A stretch of DNA of 64,000 bases from Skermanella mucosa (GTDB taxonomy: Bacteria; Pseudomonadota; Alphaproteobacteria; Azospirillales; Azospirillaceae). Each line of letters begins with the position of its first letter. Position 1 is the stretch's first letter. A model generated the notes under the pieces. The model was given only the letters and a program-made list of their open reading frames with translations. It was not told the origin of the DNA and did not search any database. The stretch spans positions 5,912,501 through 5,976,500 of the forward strand of contig NZ_CP086106.1 of assembly GCF_016765655.2 (NCBI RefSeq), given 5' to 3'. The translations under genes and the position numbers were made by a program. This document shows, in pieces, positions 28,687-38,575 of this stretch.

Positions 28687-29565
28687 TCAGTGGGCCAGCA
28701 GAACTGGGCAGTCGATCGGGTGATTGAGCATGTACCTCGTTGCTCCATCCAGGATGATTTCACGGAGGCGGCTATGACCGTATCCGCCCATTACCAATAA
28801 TCCAGCATTCATTTCCATGGCTGTCGCGGCCAGCGCCTCGCCGACCGACCGGCCGTCCCGCTTGATGCTCAGAACCGAAGCTTGGACACCATGCCAGGCG
28901 AGATGCTTGACGAGACGTTCGGCGCGTGGGTGCTGATGTCGGGCGATTGCCGCAGGTGAAGGCGCCCTGCCCTCTTCCACGATCAGGATGGTGACCACGT
29001 CCGCGCGCGCGATGAAGTCCTGAGCGCCTGACACCGCCCGGGCCGCCGCCAAGCTGTCATCCCAGGCGATCACAACGGAACTGCTTAGCCTCGTCAGATC
29101 GCCTGCCCTCAGGAGTACGGGGCGCCCGGACTCGAACAGGGCAGCCTCAAATATTTCCAGGTCCGCGGACTTGTCGGTTGGACGGGACAGCAGCGTCAGA
29201 TCAGCCGCACGGGCTTCCGCAACGAAAGCTCGCACCACTGATTGCGTGATCTGTCGCCATTCAGCCGTCACGCCCCCGGCTTCCGTGAGTCTGGTAGCGA
29301 CCGGGACCGAAGCAGTGGCCGTGAACTCCTCGAATGTCCTTTTGGCCGCGGAGGCAATCGTGTCAGCTTCGTATTGCGCCTTGCGAAGCATGGTTTCGAG
29401 CGTATCTGGAGAAAAGCCCTTGTCATAGAGCGGCATCTCCTGTCTCGGCTCCCATCCCACGTGCAGAACATCGACATGCGCGGAGAGCGGGGTCGCAAGC
29501 TTGAAGGCGTCCTCCAGAAGGTTCGCTTCCAGGCCGTTCGACGGAACGAGAACATGCTTTATCAT
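28687..29565 (-). CDS. Universal stress protein, tandem UspA
   Basis: 292 residues with two Usp-like halves. The second keeps the ATP-binding pattern GGYGHSRLREIILDGATRYM (G-2x-G-9x-G-T); the first half is degenerate. The start is ATG 29565, right after an AAGGAGGGG ribosome site; the frame extends further but without support. Such proteins are often induced by low oxygen or growth arrest, which fits the neighbouring nitrate-respiration genes. It stands alone on the minus strand. Confidence 0.85.
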   Translation of the reverse strand: MIKHVLVPSNGLEANLLEDAFKLATPLSAHVDVLHVGWEPRQEMPLYDKGFSPDTLETMLRKAQYEADTIASAAKRTFEEFTATASVPVATRLTEAGGVTAEWRQITQSVVRAFVAEARAADLTLLSRPTDKSADLEIFEAALFESGRPVLLRAGDLTRLSSSVVIAWDDSLAAARAVSGAQDFIARADVVTILIVEEGRAPSPAAIARHQHPRAERLVKHLAWHGVQASVLSIKRDGRSVGEALAATAMEMNAGLLVMGGYGHSRLREIILDGATRYMLNHPIDCPVLLAH

Positions 29566-29700
29566 CTGCCCCTCCTTGGTGCTGCCAGGTTGGTAAGGGC
29601 AGCTGCTGCAGAGTATCCGAAGCGGCATGAAACCATGTCAAGGCGCTACGGAAAGTCTATCGAGCCGAACCGAGCCTGAGTGAACTAGAGCTGTGCCCGA

Positions 29701-30290
29701 TCAGGTTGGATAGCCTGAATTCCGGATCATGTTTCGGCATTCGTCCGGGCGGAGTAGCGTGAGGGACTGCCCGATGGCGTTCCAGAGGCCGTCTCGGGTG
29801 CGCTCGCCGGCCTTTCGCAGCATCGCCTTGAGTTTGGCGAAGGCCTGTTCGATGGGATTGAGGTCGGGGCTGTAGGGCGGCAGGTAGATCAGCCGGGTGC
29901 CCCTGCTTTCGATCGCCTGCTGGATCCCGGCGACCTTGTGGCAGGCCAGATTGTCCATGACGACGATGTCGTCGGAGCGAGGATCTGCTCGACGTAGGCG
30001 CGGAAGACATCGCCGTTCAGGGCGCCGTCGAGCACATAGGGCGCGGTGATGCCGGTGGTGCGCAGGCCGGCCACGAGAGTGGTGGTCTTCCAATGGCCAT
30101 GGGGCACCGGGGCCAGCAGGCGCAGGCCGCGGGAGCACCGGCCGAGCCGCCGGGTCATGTTGGTCGTCGCCGAGGTCTCGTCGAGGAACACCAGGCGTTC
30201 CGCCTCGAGGGCGGGCTGGCGCCGGATGAAGGCATGACGCGCCTCGGCCACGTCAGGACGCTGCTGCTCGGCGGCGTGGAGGCTTTTTTT
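29701..30290 (-). pseudogene. IS630 transposase, C-terminal part with a frameshift
   Basis: Encodes the DDE region: FIRRQPALEAERLVFLDETSATTNM (first Asp), VVMDNLACHKVAGIQQAI (second Asp) and SPDLNPIEQAFAKLKAMLRK (Glu). Two frames are needed, because the reading changes near 29980 between QILAP and DDIVVMDNL, equal to a small deletion. Together with the interruption upstream this makes the gene inactive. Confidence 0.75.
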
Positions 30291-31958
30291 CCAGAACGGC
30301 AAAGCTGGCTTTCTGTTGAGGACGCAGTGAGGTTGCGAGTGGGGAGGCGGGAGAATGGGCCGGCAGTCGATGCGGCCGCTGCCGACGCGGTGGCGGATCC
30401 TGGAGACGGTAACACGACAGTGCCCGGACTGCGGGGGTCGGCTGCACTGTCAATACATCAGCCGACGCGCCGTGGTGACCCTGGACGGGCTGCTCGGCCT
30501 GCAGCTCAGGGTCCGGCGCTGCGTCAATCCGGACTGCGCCCGCTTTCACCGGGCGTTCCGACCGGAGGCCGAAGGCGCCCTGGCGCTGCCCCAGCAGGAG
30601 TTCGGCCTGGACGTCATCGCCCTGGTCGGCCGGCAGCGCTACGGCGCCCGGGCCAGTGTGCCGGAGATCCATGCCGAGCTGGTCCGGCGCGGCGTGGCGA
30701 TCTCCCAGCGCAGCGTCACCAACCTGCTCGACCGCTACGACGAACTGGTCGCCACTGCCGCCGGCGATCCCGACCGGCTGCGGGCCCGGTTCAAAGACCA
30801 GGGCCGGGTCATCCTGGCGATCGACGGCCTGCAGCCGCAGATGGGCCACGAGGTGCTGTGGGTGATCCGCGACTGCCTGTCCGGCACCGTCGTGCTGGCC
30901 AGGGCCCTGCTGTCGGCAACAGCCGCCGACCTGGAGCCGCTGCTGCGCCGGGCCGCCGAGCTCGCCGGCGTGCCGGTGGCCGGGGTGGTCAGCGACGGAC
31001 AGCTCTCGATCCGCACTGCGGTCGCCCGGGCCCTGCCCGGCGTGCCGCACCAGCTATGCCACTTCCACTATCTGCGCGAGGCGGCGCGTCCGATCTTCGA
31101 GGCCGACCGGCACGCCAAAAAGGAGCTGAAGAAGCGGGTCCGCGGCATCCGGCCGATCGAACGCGCGGCCGAGGCCCGCCAGGACGCCGGGGGCGATCTG
31201 ATCCGCGGCTACTGCGCTGCGGTGCGCAGCGCCCTGGGCGCCGACGGCCGGGCGCCGCTGGAGGCTGCCGGACTGACGCTGAAGGCGCGGCTGGAGGCGG
31301 TGTCGGACAGTCTGCAGCGGGTCGCGGCAAAGGGGGGGACGACCGGCAGGTCCAGGCGCTGAGCCGGCTGGTCGGCGGTGCCCTGAGCGACACCGAGCAT
31401 CTGTGGCCGGACATCGCCCGGGCGTTCGGCTGGGTACACCGGGCGGCGCACATCATCAAGAACACCGGGGCGCTGCCGGCGCCGGCGGTGGCCCGGCGAC
31501 TGGACGGCCTGTGCGGCGCGATGTCCCGGCACCGCGCGCGGGCCGGCGGGCTGTGCGAGGCGGTCGGTCACTTCCTCAAGGTGACCCGCAGCTATCGCCC
31601 CGGCCTGTTCCACTGCCATACCGTCGCTGATCTGCCGGGCACCAACAATGCGCTGGAAGGGCTGTTCGGCTCCTACCGCTACTGTCAGCGGCGCACGACC
31701 GGTCGGCGCGCGGCCTCATCGGCCACCGTGGTCAGCGGTCCCGCCCGTCTGGTCGCGTGGGTGGTCTCCCGCCTCGCGCCACTCGAAGCCGCTGATCTGG
31801 CCGGGGTCGATCGAACCCGCTGGCTCGCCCTGCGGGCCGATATCAGGGCTCGCCGTCTGCAGCGGACCAGAGGCAGCCGCTTCAGGCGCGATCCCCAGGC
31901 CTACCTGCGCAGTCTCGAGGCCCAGTATGCCGCCAAAAAGTGAGCTTTGCCGTTCTGG
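30291..31958 (+). mobile_element. Insertion sequence of uncertain family inside IS630, in an A/T7 tract
   Basis: The left end CCAGAACGGCAAAGCT (30291-30306) is repeated inverted at 31943-31958, a 16-bp perfect match. Seven T residues flank both sides (30284-30290 and 31959-31965), read as a 7-bp target duplication. It contains one transposase gene in two overlapping frames. The end sequence and protein do not match an IS family that I can name with confidence (possibly ISNCY group). Confidence 0.85.
30355..31943 (+). CDS. DDE transposase needing a -1 frameshift at G7
   Basis: The first frame (30355-31362) holds a zinc-binding N-terminus (RQCPDCGGRLHCQY, RRCVNPDCARFH) and a DDE-like core: VILAIDGLQPQMGHEVLWV, GVVSDGQLSIRTAVA and LCHFHYLREAA. 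It stops at 31360-31362. The second frame, one base back, continues from the AAGGGGGGG run at about 31330 with LSRLVGGALSDTEHLWPDIARA, NTGALPAPAVARR and NNALEGLFGSYRY, and ends at 31943. The heptamer G GGG GGG is in the right frame for -1 slippage, so this could be programmed expression as in other IS, or a simple indel. The start may be 30355 or 30370. Confidence 0.7.
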
Positions 31959-31965
31959 TTTTTTT

Positions 31966-32304
31966 GAGGGTGACGTCGTGCGCCTTGAGAAAGCGCGAAA
32001 CGGTGCTCCGGCCAACGGTGATGCCGTGCCGCTCGACCAGTGCTCCGCGGATCTCCTCCAGCGTCAGGTCCGGCTGGTGGGCGATCAACGTCAGCTCCGC
32101 TTCCCGATGTTCCGTCAGCCGCGAGCGATGGTCGCCGCCCATGGCCCGAGCCTCGACATGGCCTTCGGTATGCAGGCGCTGCGCCCATCGGATCGCCGTG
32201 CCGATCCCGACCCCGAACCGGTCGGCCGCTTTCCGGGCGGACGAACCGCTCGAGATCGCCCAAGCAACACGGGCGCGAAGATCTTGGGAGTAGGGTGCCG
32301 GCAT
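31966..32304 (-). pseudogene. IS630 transposase, N-terminal part
   Basis: From ATG 32304 (GGAGG seven bases upstream): MPAPYSQDLRARVAWAI, the HTH SARKAADRFGVGIGTAIRWAQRL, and LTLEEIRGALVERHGITVGRSTVSRFLKAHDVTLKK. Reading stops being native at the A7 tract where the other element inserted; joining 31966 to 30290 through a single A7 restores TLKKSLHAAEQQRPDV. Confidence 0.8.
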
Positions 32305-32533
32305 ACGTCCTCCAAAATTCAGCTGGGCTTGGACTTGATCATGAAATCCGTCTTGAAAAACCCTCCTCACGAATCAACGCGGTCGGGTACGGCTCTAGGG
32401 CCGGCAGAGACCTAGCCGATCTCCATCGGCGCCAAACACAGCAGCAGGCATGCCACCTGTTCGAGCCGCAATTAGTCTCTTTTGAAACCTATTACTTGAC
32501 AGCGGGCGAGCACTCCCGGATATTCCTGCGTAT

Positions 32534-32730
32534 TCTGCGGGAGAGAGAGGCGATATCCGCCTCCGCCGAAGGCGCAAACTCCCATAATCGCTCAGGCATG
32601 CTGAACCGCAGAAACATTGTGCCGACTGGAGAGAGGCCAAGGTGCCGTACCATGCGCGCCCTGGCCCACCGAAGGGGCAGGCTCCGTCCGGAGCCGAAAC
32701 TCTCAGGTAAAAGGACAGTGGGAGAGGCGT
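32534..32730 (+). promoter_or_regulatory. Tandem glycine riboswitch (gcvT type)
   Basis: Two consecutive aptamers. Aptamer 1: P1 TCTGCGG (32534-32540) pairs with CCGCAGA (32606-32612), enclosing GCCGAAGGCGCAA and CGCTCAGGCA. Aptamer 2 (about 32617-32728) shows the classic ACCGAAGGGGCAGGCT, GAAACTCTCAGGTAAAAGGACAG and GGGAGAGG. These are hallmark conserved segments of the glycine riboswitch. It lies about 115 bp upstream of the UPF0126 gene, which matches a known association: glycine switching on an exporter or channel. Confidence 0.93.
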
Positions 32731-32842
32731 ACAGGATCCGCAACAAAGCGTGCCCTGTCTCTATCAGGAGTCTCCCCCAAATGTATCCACTGTTACCCTC
32801 AGCATCCATTCCGCCGCCGCTTCCCATGCTCGGGGAATCGAC

Positions 32843-33457
32843 ATGCTGATCGTCGTCTACCTGATCGCCATCACCGTCGAGGCGATGTCCGGCGCCCTCG
32901 CGGCCGGGCGCCGCAACATGGATATTTTCGGCGTTGCCGTCATCGCCTTCGTCACTGCGCTGGGCGGCGGCACCATCCGTGACCTGATCCTCGGCCACTT
33001 CCCCATCCGCTGGACCCAGCACCCGGAATACATTGTCCTGGTGATCTCCGCCGGACTGCTGACCACCGTGCTCGCACGCTGCATGCATCATTTGAAGCGT
33101 GTCTTTCTCGTACTCGATGCAATGGGCCTGATCGCGTTCTCGCTGATCGGCTGCAGTGTCGCGCTGGCGATGGATTACTCCATCATCGTCGCCATCATGG
33201 CAGGGATGATGACCGGCATCTGCGGCGGCATGCTGCGTGACGTGCTGTGCAACCAGGTACCGCTGGTGCTCCGGCGTGAGCTCTATGCCAGCGTCTCACT
33301 GATCGTCTGCGCCCTCTTCATCGGCCTGCGCGAACTCGGCATCGACACCGACCTGAATACCGCAATCAGCTTCATCAGCGGCCTGACGCTCCGCCTGCTG
33401 GCCATCTGGGGCGGCTGGAAGCTGCCGACCTTCTCCTACCAGCAGCGCTGGGATTGA
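32843..33457 (+). CDS. UPF0126/TRIC-type membrane channel, glycine-riboswitch controlled
   Basis: 204 residues with six to seven membrane helices and an internal repeat: GALAAGRRNMDIFGVAVIAFVTALGGGTIRDLI-like in repeat one, and AIMAGMMTGICGGMLRDVL in repeat two. The GGGTIRDL and GGMLRDVL motifs define UPF0126 (bacterial TRIC homologues, some assigned as glycine transporters). The glycine riboswitch in its leader points to glycine transport or detoxification. ATG 32843 is chosen because family similarity begins there; the frame extends upstream to 32750. Confidence 0.88.
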   Translation: MLIVVYLIAITVEAMSGALAAGRRNMDIFGVAVIAFVTALGGGTIRDLILGHFPIRWTQHPEYIVLVISAGLLTTVLARCMHHLKRVFLVLDAMGLIAFSLIGCSVALAMDYSIIVAIMAGMMTGICGGMLRDVLCNQVPLVLRRELYASVSLIVCALFIGLRELGIDTDLNTAISFISGLTLRLLAIWGGWKLPTFSYQQRWD

Positions 33458-33617
33458 TAGGCTGACCGGCATGATCGGTACCTCCGGTTGCCTGGCAATC
33501 CTGGTATCGGGAAACCGAAGTTCCTGGATCAGCAGCCTCACACAGACCGGAGAAGCCAAGCTACGATGGCACTGCTGCGTGGTTCCCATCCATGTCTGAT
33601 TTCCGGCGCAGGTAAGA

Positions 33618-34538
33618 TCAGGTCTCCAATCCTTCCGGTATCTTCCACCCCCATTCCCGATATGCCTCGATGATCACCCTCGCCATGACCATCGCTTCGT
33701 GCGACCGGTCATCGGCCCGGCGGCTCATGATGATCGGCGACGTGATGGTCTGCTCGATCAGCTCGCGGTAGACCACATCGTCCCGGCGCAGGCGCTGCAC
33801 CGAAGTCGGGACGATGCAGATGCCGACCTCCGCCGCGACCAGGCCAATTGCCGTCTGAAGCTCGCGGGCCTCGTGGGCGATGTGCGGCTCCAGGCCGCGG
33901 TCGCGGAAGATCGAGATCACTTGATCGGCATAGCTCGGTCGCGGCACCCGGGGGTACAGGATCAGCGGCTCCCCGGCCAATTCCCCAAAGCTCAGCGGTC
34001 CCTCCCGCTGCAGAAGAGGATGGCTGAGCGGCAGGGCCACCACGAGCCGTTCCTCGCGAAGGACGTCCCGGCGCACCGCCGGATCGTCTAGGCGAATGCG
34101 GCCGAAACCGACATTGATCCGGCCATCCTTCAGGGCCGCGATCTGTTCCAGGCTGGCCATCTCGACGAGGCTGACGTCGAGCCCCGGCGTTTCCGCGCGG
34201 AAACGCCGGATCAGTTGCGGCAGGGCCGCGTAGATGGTCGAGGCGACGAAGCCGATGACGAACCGAGGTCGCTCCGCCTCGCGAAAGCGCCGCATCATCG
34301 TGCGCAGGTCGTCGAAGCGTTCAAGAACCAGGACGGCATGCTCGAAGAAAAGCCGGCCAGCCTCGGTCAGACGCAGCGGCCTGCTATCCCGGTCGAGAAG
34401 CATGATACCGACCTCATCCTCGAGCTGCTGGATCTGGCGGCTCAACGGCGGCTGGGCGATATGGAGCTTTTCGGCGGCCCGGGTGAAGTTCCGCTCCCGG
34501 GCGACGGTGACGAAGTAACGGAGATGGCGGATCTCCAT
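33618..34538 (-). CDS. LysR-type regulator of catechol/benzoate genes (CatR/BenM-like)
   Basis: 306 residues. The N-terminal winged HTH reads MEIRHLRYFVTVARERNFTRAAEKLHIAQPPLSRQIQQLE-like, and a LysR substrate-binding domain follows from about residue 90. It is divergent from catB with 102 bp between, the standard layout for CatR/BenM, which bind the shared region and activate on cis,cis-muconate or benzoate. Which inducer is used here cannot be read from the sequence. Confidence 0.9.
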   Translation of the reverse strand: MEIRHLRYFVTVARERNFTRAAEKLHIAQPPLSRQIQQLEDEVGIMLLDRDSRPLRLTEAGRLFFEHAVLVLERFDDLRTMMRRFREAERPRFVIGFVASTIYAALPQLIRRFRAETPGLDVSLVEMASLEQIAALKDGRINVGFGRIRLDDPAVRRDVLREERLVVALPLSHPLLQREGPLSFGELAGEPLILYPRVPRPSYADQVISIFRDRGLEPHIAHEARELQTAIGLVAAEVGICIVPTSVQRLRRDDVVYRELIEQTITSPIIMSRRADDRSHEAMVMARVIIEAYREWGWKIPEGLET

Positions 34539-34640
34539 TTCATACCTCCAGGGTATCGCTCAAGACCAATTTAGTATTTCCTTTTCCATAAGCCAAGACT
34601 TAGTTTTCTGGCCATAGGGAGCTCAGGGAGCATCAAAATA

Positions 34641-35795
34641 ATGTTGCAGATCAAAGAGATCGAGACCTTTCTGGTCGATCTTCCGACCATCAGGCCTCAT
34701 GTTCTCTCGATGGCGACGATGTATCGCCAGACGATCGTGATCGTTCGCCTCCACTGCTCGGACGGTATCGTCGGCATCGGCGAAGGCACGACCATCGGCG
34801 GCCTGAGCTACGGCGAGGAAAGCCCGGAGAGCATCAAGCTCGCCATCGATACCTACTTCGAACCCGTTCTCAGGACTTGCGACCCCTCCCGGGTCGGCCA
34901 GACCATGGCCAGGATCGGGCGTGTCGTCATCGGCAACCATTTCGCCAAGTCGGCGGTGGAAACGGCGCTGCTGGACGCCATGGGCAAGCGCGTCGGCCTG
35001 CCGGTCTCCGAACTGCTGGGCGGACGCCACCGCGATGAGTTGCCGGTCGCCTGGACGCTGGCCAGCGGCGACACCGCCAAGGACATTGAAGAGGCCGAGC
35101 ATGTCCTGAGCCTGCGCCGCCACAACATCTTCAAGCTGAAGATCGGCAAGCGCGCGGTGGCCGATGACGTCTCTCATGTGGCATCGATCAAGAAGGCGCT
35201 CGGCGATAAAGCCAGCGTGCGGGTCGATGTCAACCAGGCCTGGGATGAGGCCAGTGCTTCCCGCGGGTTGGCGATGCTTGAAGATGCCGGTGTGGATCTG
35301 GTCGAGCAGCCGATCTCCAGGGCGAACCGCTCCGGGCTGGCGCGGCTTGCTGCCCGCTTCATCATCCCGATCATGGCCGACGAGTCCCTCCACGGACCGG
35401 ACGACGCCTTCGACCTCGCGATCCAGGCAGCGGCGGATGTTTTCGCGGTTAAGATCGCGCAGTCGGGCGGTTTGCAGGCTGCCGGACGGGTGGGGGCCAT
35501 CGCGGATGCCGCCAGCATCGGGCTTTATGGCGGCACGATGCTCGAGGCCGGCGTCGGCACGATCGCCTCGGCGCACCTGTTCGCGACGTTTCCCCAGCTT
35601 GCCTGGGGTACCGAACTCTTCGGACCACTTCTCCTCACCGAAGAGATTCTGACCGAGCCTTTGGGCTACGGCGATTTCGCCCTGAAGGTACCGGACAAGC
35701 CCGGCCTCGGCGTCGAGTTGGATCCGGACCGTATCGACTTCTTCCGCCGCGACCGGGCCGGCACACGGACGCACAGCTTTCCAGGAAAACTTTAA
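34641..35795 (+). CDS. catB: Muconate cycloisomerase
   Basis: 384 residues of the enolase superfamily, muconate lactonising group. Visible catalytic features: FKLKIGKR (KxK lysine pair), VRVDVNQAW (first metal Asp), LVEQPI (Glu), MADES (Asp) and FAVKIAQSGG (second lysine). It converts cis,cis-muconate to muconolactone. It is the first gene of the cat-ben operon. The start at 34641 is close after a weak GGGAGC purine stretch. Chloromuconate cycloisomerases are related, but the catC/catA neighbours favour catB. Confidence 0.94.
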   Translation: MLQIKEIETFLVDLPTIRPHVLSMATMYRQTIVIVRLHCSDGIVGIGEGTTIGGLSYGEESPESIKLAIDTYFEPVLRTCDPSRVGQTMARIGRVVIGNHFAKSAVETALLDAMGKRVGLPVSELLGGRHRDELPVAWTLASGDTAKDIEEAEHVLSLRRHNIFKLKIGKRAVADDVSHVASIKKALGDKASVRVDVNQAWDEASASRGLAMLEDAGVDLVEQPISRANRSGLARLAARFIIPIMADESLHGPDDAFDLAIQAAADVFAVKIAQSGGLQAAGRVGAIADAASIGLYGGTMLEAGVGTIASAHLFATFPQLAWGTELFGPLLLTEEILTEPLGYGDFALKVPDKPGLGVELDPDRIDFFRRDRAGTRTHSFPGKL

Positions 35796-35878
35796 AAATA
35801 CAGCGTTCTGGAGAAACAATAGAAGCGTATCTGCCCGGTGAAGTGTCAGCAGTCAACTATAACCATGGAGGAACAACA

Positions 35879-36169
35879 ATGCTGTTCCAAGTCGAAATGG
35901 AAGTCCGCCTGCCGCACGACATGGCACCCAGCGCGGCGGACGAGTTGAAGCGCGTCGAGCGCGAGCGGGCCCAGCAGCTGATGCGGGACGGCAAGTGGCG
36001 CCATCTCTGGCGCGTGGTCGGTCACTACTCGAACACCAGCGTCTTCGACGTCGAGAGCCACGACGAGCTGCACGCGATCCTCACGTCGCTGCCGCTCTTC
36101 CCCTTCATGAAGATGAAGGTCACGCCTCTGTGCCGCCACCCCTCGTCCATCCGTGGGGACGACACCTGA
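35879..36169 (+). CDS. catC: Muconolactone Delta-isomerase
   Basis: 96 residues, the usual length, beginning MLFQVEMEVRLPHDM and ending SIRGDDT. The family features RERAQQLMRDGKWRHLWRVVGHYSN and LPLFPFMKMKVTPLCRHPS are present. It isomerises muconolactone to 3-oxoadipate enol-lactone, the substrate of PcaD. ATG 35879 has ATGGAGG eleven bases upstream. It lies between catB and catA, the same order as in other proteobacteria. Confidence 0.96.
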   Translation: MLFQVEMEVRLPHDMAPSAADELKRVERERAQQLMRDGKWRHLWRVVGHYSNTSVFDVESHDELHAILTSLPLFPFMKMKVTPLCRHPSSIRGDDT

Positions 36170-36218
36170 GTTCGCAACCGGCGAGCAATCCAACAATCAA
36201 TGCCAAGGGAGAGAAACC

Positions 36219-37133
36219 ATGCAAAAGGAACAGATCAAGCAGCTCGTTGACCGCATCAGCGGCACCCAGATCAGGGAGCCCAACCCGCGGGTCAAGGCGA
36301 TCGTCGATCGCATGCTGCTCGACCTCTTCAACGTCATCGACGACTTCGATGTCCAGCCGGAAGAGTTCTGGTCGGCACTGAGCTACCTGACCGAGCTCGG
36401 ACAGCGCAACGAGTTCGCCCTGCTCTCGGCCGGTCTCGGCATCGATCACTATTTCGATGTCCGGCTCGACGAGAAGGAGGCGCGGGTCGGCATCGAGCCG
36501 GGCAGCACGCCGCGCACCATCGAGGGGCCGCTCTACGTCGCCGGCGCTCCGGTTTGCCAGGGCGAGGCCCGACTGGACGACGACACGGACACGGGCGAGA
36601 TCCTGTTCATGGACGGCCAGGTGACCGACACGCAAGGCGCGCCGATCGCCAGCGCGCTGGTCGAAGTCTGGCACGCCAACTCGCTCGGCAACTACTCATA
36701 CTTCGACAAGAGCCAGAGCGCCTTCAACCTGCGGCGCACCATCGTGACCGACGCCGAGGGACGCTACCGCTTCCGCAGCATCATGCCGTCCGGCTACGGC
36801 TGCCCGCCCGACGGTCCGACGCAGAAGCTCCTGAACCTGCTAGGCCGCCACGGCCAGCGCCCGGCGCACATCCATTTCTTCGTCTCGGCACCGGGATTTC
36901 GGCAGCTCACGACCCAGATCAACATCCAGGGCGACAAGTACATCCACGAGGACTTCGCTTTCGCCACGCGGGACGAACTGATCCCCGACGTGACGCACCA
37001 CACCGACGAAGCGGCACTCCGCGACAAGGGCGTGGATCGCCCGTTCGCCACGATCACCTTCAACTTCGCGTTGCCGCATGCCGTCGAAGGCGTGCCCAGT
37101 ACCCTGATCGACCGGCCCCGGGCCGCCGCCTGA
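36219..37133 (+). CDS. catA: Catechol 1,2-dioxygenase
   Basis: 304 residues. The N-terminal helical dimer domain is followed by the beta-sandwich with non-heme Fe(III) ligands: the tyrosines in NYSYFDKSQ and FRSIMPSGYG, and the histidines in RPAHIHFFVSAPG. It performs intradiol cleavage of catechol to cis,cis-muconate. ATG 36219 follows AAGGGAGAG. It lies 50 bp after catC. The length is typical of intradiol catechol dioxygenases and I see no sign of chlorocatechol-type shortening. Confidence 0.95.
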   Translation: MQKEQIKQLVDRISGTQIREPNPRVKAIVDRMLLDLFNVIDDFDVQPEEFWSALSYLTELGQRNEFALLSAGLGIDHYFDVRLDEKEARVGIEPGSTPRTIEGPLYVAGAPVCQGEARLDDDTDTGEILFMDGQVTDTQGAPIASALVEVWHANSLGNYSYFDKSQSAFNLRRTIVTDAEGRYRFRSIMPSGYGCPPDGPTQKLLNLLGRHGQRPAHIHFFVSAPGFRQLTTQINIQGDKYIHEDFAFATRDELIPDVTHHTDEAALRDKGVDRPFATITFNFALPHAVEGVPSTLIDRPRAAA

Positions 37134-37202
37134 CCCTTGCACTGCCCCTCCCGCTTGTCGGCGAGAGGGGCGGGACTAACAAAGATCAACGGAGGAAGCA
37201 CC

Positions 37203-38564
37203 ATGGATACCCATCTCATGGAACGGATCGACGCGGCCATCGTCGAGGACAAGGAGAACGGCCTCTACCGCGCCAAGCGCGACATCTTCACCGATCCCGA
37301 GCTGTTCGAGCTGGAGATGAAGTACATCTTCGAGGGCAACTGGATCTATCTTGCTCACGAAAGCCAGATCCCCAACAAGAACGACTACTACACGACCCAC
37401 ATGGGCCGGCAACCGATCTTCATCGCCCGCAACAAGAACGGCGAACTGAACGCCTTCATCAACGCCTGCAGCCACCGCGGCGCCATGCTGTGCCGCCACA
37501 AGCGAGCCAACAAGGCGACATATACCTGCCCGTTCCACGGTTGGACCTTCAACAACTCCGGCAAGCTGCTGAAAGTGAAGGACCCCGAGGGCGCCGGCTA
37601 CCCGAAGCAGTTCAACAAGGACGGCTCGCACGACCTGACCAAGGTGCCCCGGTTCGAGTCCTACCGCGGCTTCCTGTTCGGCAGCCTCAACCCAGACGTG
37701 CCGCCGCTGGCCGAGTACCTAGATGAATCGGCCAAGATCATCGACCTGATCGTGGACCAGTCGCCGGACGGGCTGGAAGTGTTGCGCGGCTCCTCGTCCT
37801 ACATCTATGACGGCAACTGGAAGCTCCAGACCGAGAACGGCGCCGACGGCTACCACGTCAGCGCGGTCCACTGGAATTATGCGGCGACCACCAGCCGGCG
37901 CAAGACGGCGGTCAACCCGGACATGACCCGCGCCATGGATGCCGGCGGCTGGGCCAAGCAGGGCGGCGGCTTCTACTCGTTCGAGCACGGCCACCTGCTG
38001 CTGTGGACCCGCTGGTCTAATCCCGAGGACCGGCCGCTCTACGAGCGCCGTGACGAGCTGGTCGCCCAATACGGGCAGGCGCGGGCGGACTGGATGATCG
38101 GCATCTCGCGCAACCTGTGCCTCTACCCCAACGTCTACCTGATGGATCAGTTCGGCTCGCAGATCCGCACGTACCGGCCGATCAGCGTCGATAAGACGGA
38201 AGTCACCATCTACTGCATCGCGCCGAAGAACGAGAGCGCCTCGGCCCGGGCCCAGCGTATCCGGCAGTACGAGGATTTCTTCAACGCCAGCGGCATGGCG
38301 ACCCCGGACGACCTGGAGGAATTCCGCTCCTGTCAGATCGGCTACATGGGCAAGGCGGCCCCCTGGAACGACCTGAGCCGCGGCGCCGAGCACTGGGTTC
38401 ACGGCGCCGATGAGAACGCCAAGCAGATTGGCCTGCGGCCGCTGATGAGCGGCAAGCTGACCGAGGACGAGGGTTTGTTCGTCGTCCAGCACCAGTACTG
38501 GCAAGACACCATGCGGCGCGCCCTTGAGGCCGAAGCCGCTGAAAAGAACGCAAAGAAGTCGTAA
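37203..38564 (+). CDS. benA: Benzoate 1,2-dioxygenase large subunit
   Basis: 453 residues. The Rieske [2Fe-2S] site is CSHRGAML and TCPFHGW. The mononuclear iron facial triad is in [12 protein letters not shown] (two His, with the Asp ligand nearby). It hydroxylates benzoate to the 1,2-dihydrodiol with BenB and the reductase BenC. ATG 37203 is preceded by ACGGAGGAAG. It follows catA after 69 bp in the same operon. Toluate/2-halobenzoate dioxygenases share this domain layout; the benzoate call rests on the BenD, BenK and BenE neighbours. Confidence 0.93.
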   Translation: MDTHLMERIDAAIVEDKENGLYRAKRDIFTDPELFELEMKYIFEGNWIYLAHESQIPNKNDYYTTHMGRQPIFIARNKNGELNAFINACSHRGAMLCRHKRANKATYTCPFHGWTFNNSGKLLKVKDPEGAGYPKQFNKDGSHDLTKVPRFESYRGFLFGSLNPDVPPLAEYLDESAKIIDLIVDQSPDGLEVLRGSSSYIYDGNWKLQTENGADGYHVSAVHWNYAATTSRRKTAVNPDMTRAMDAGGWAKQGGGFYSFEHGHLLLWTRWSNPEDRPLYERRDELVAQYGQARADWMIGISRNLCLYPNVYLMDQFGSQIRTYRPISVDKTEVTIYCIAPKNESASARAQRIRQYEDFFNASGMATPDDLEEFRSCQIGYMGKAAPWNDLSRGAEHWVHGADENAKQIGLRPLMSGKLTEDEGLFVVQHQYWQDTMRRALEAEAAEKNAKKS

Positions 38565-38575
38565 GGGAGGCCGAC

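Larger units (their letters stand above)
29694..32345 (-). mobile_element. IS630-family element split by another IS
   Basis: The transposase gene lies in two pieces, 31966-32304 (N-terminal) and 29701-30290 (C-terminal), separated by the element at 30291-31958. The outer ends are approximate: related inverted sequences containing GATCA...GCCTGAATT and GATCA...AGCTGAATT occur near 29709-29731 and 32315-32340. The TA target expected for IS630 was not confirmed. Confidence 0.65.
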
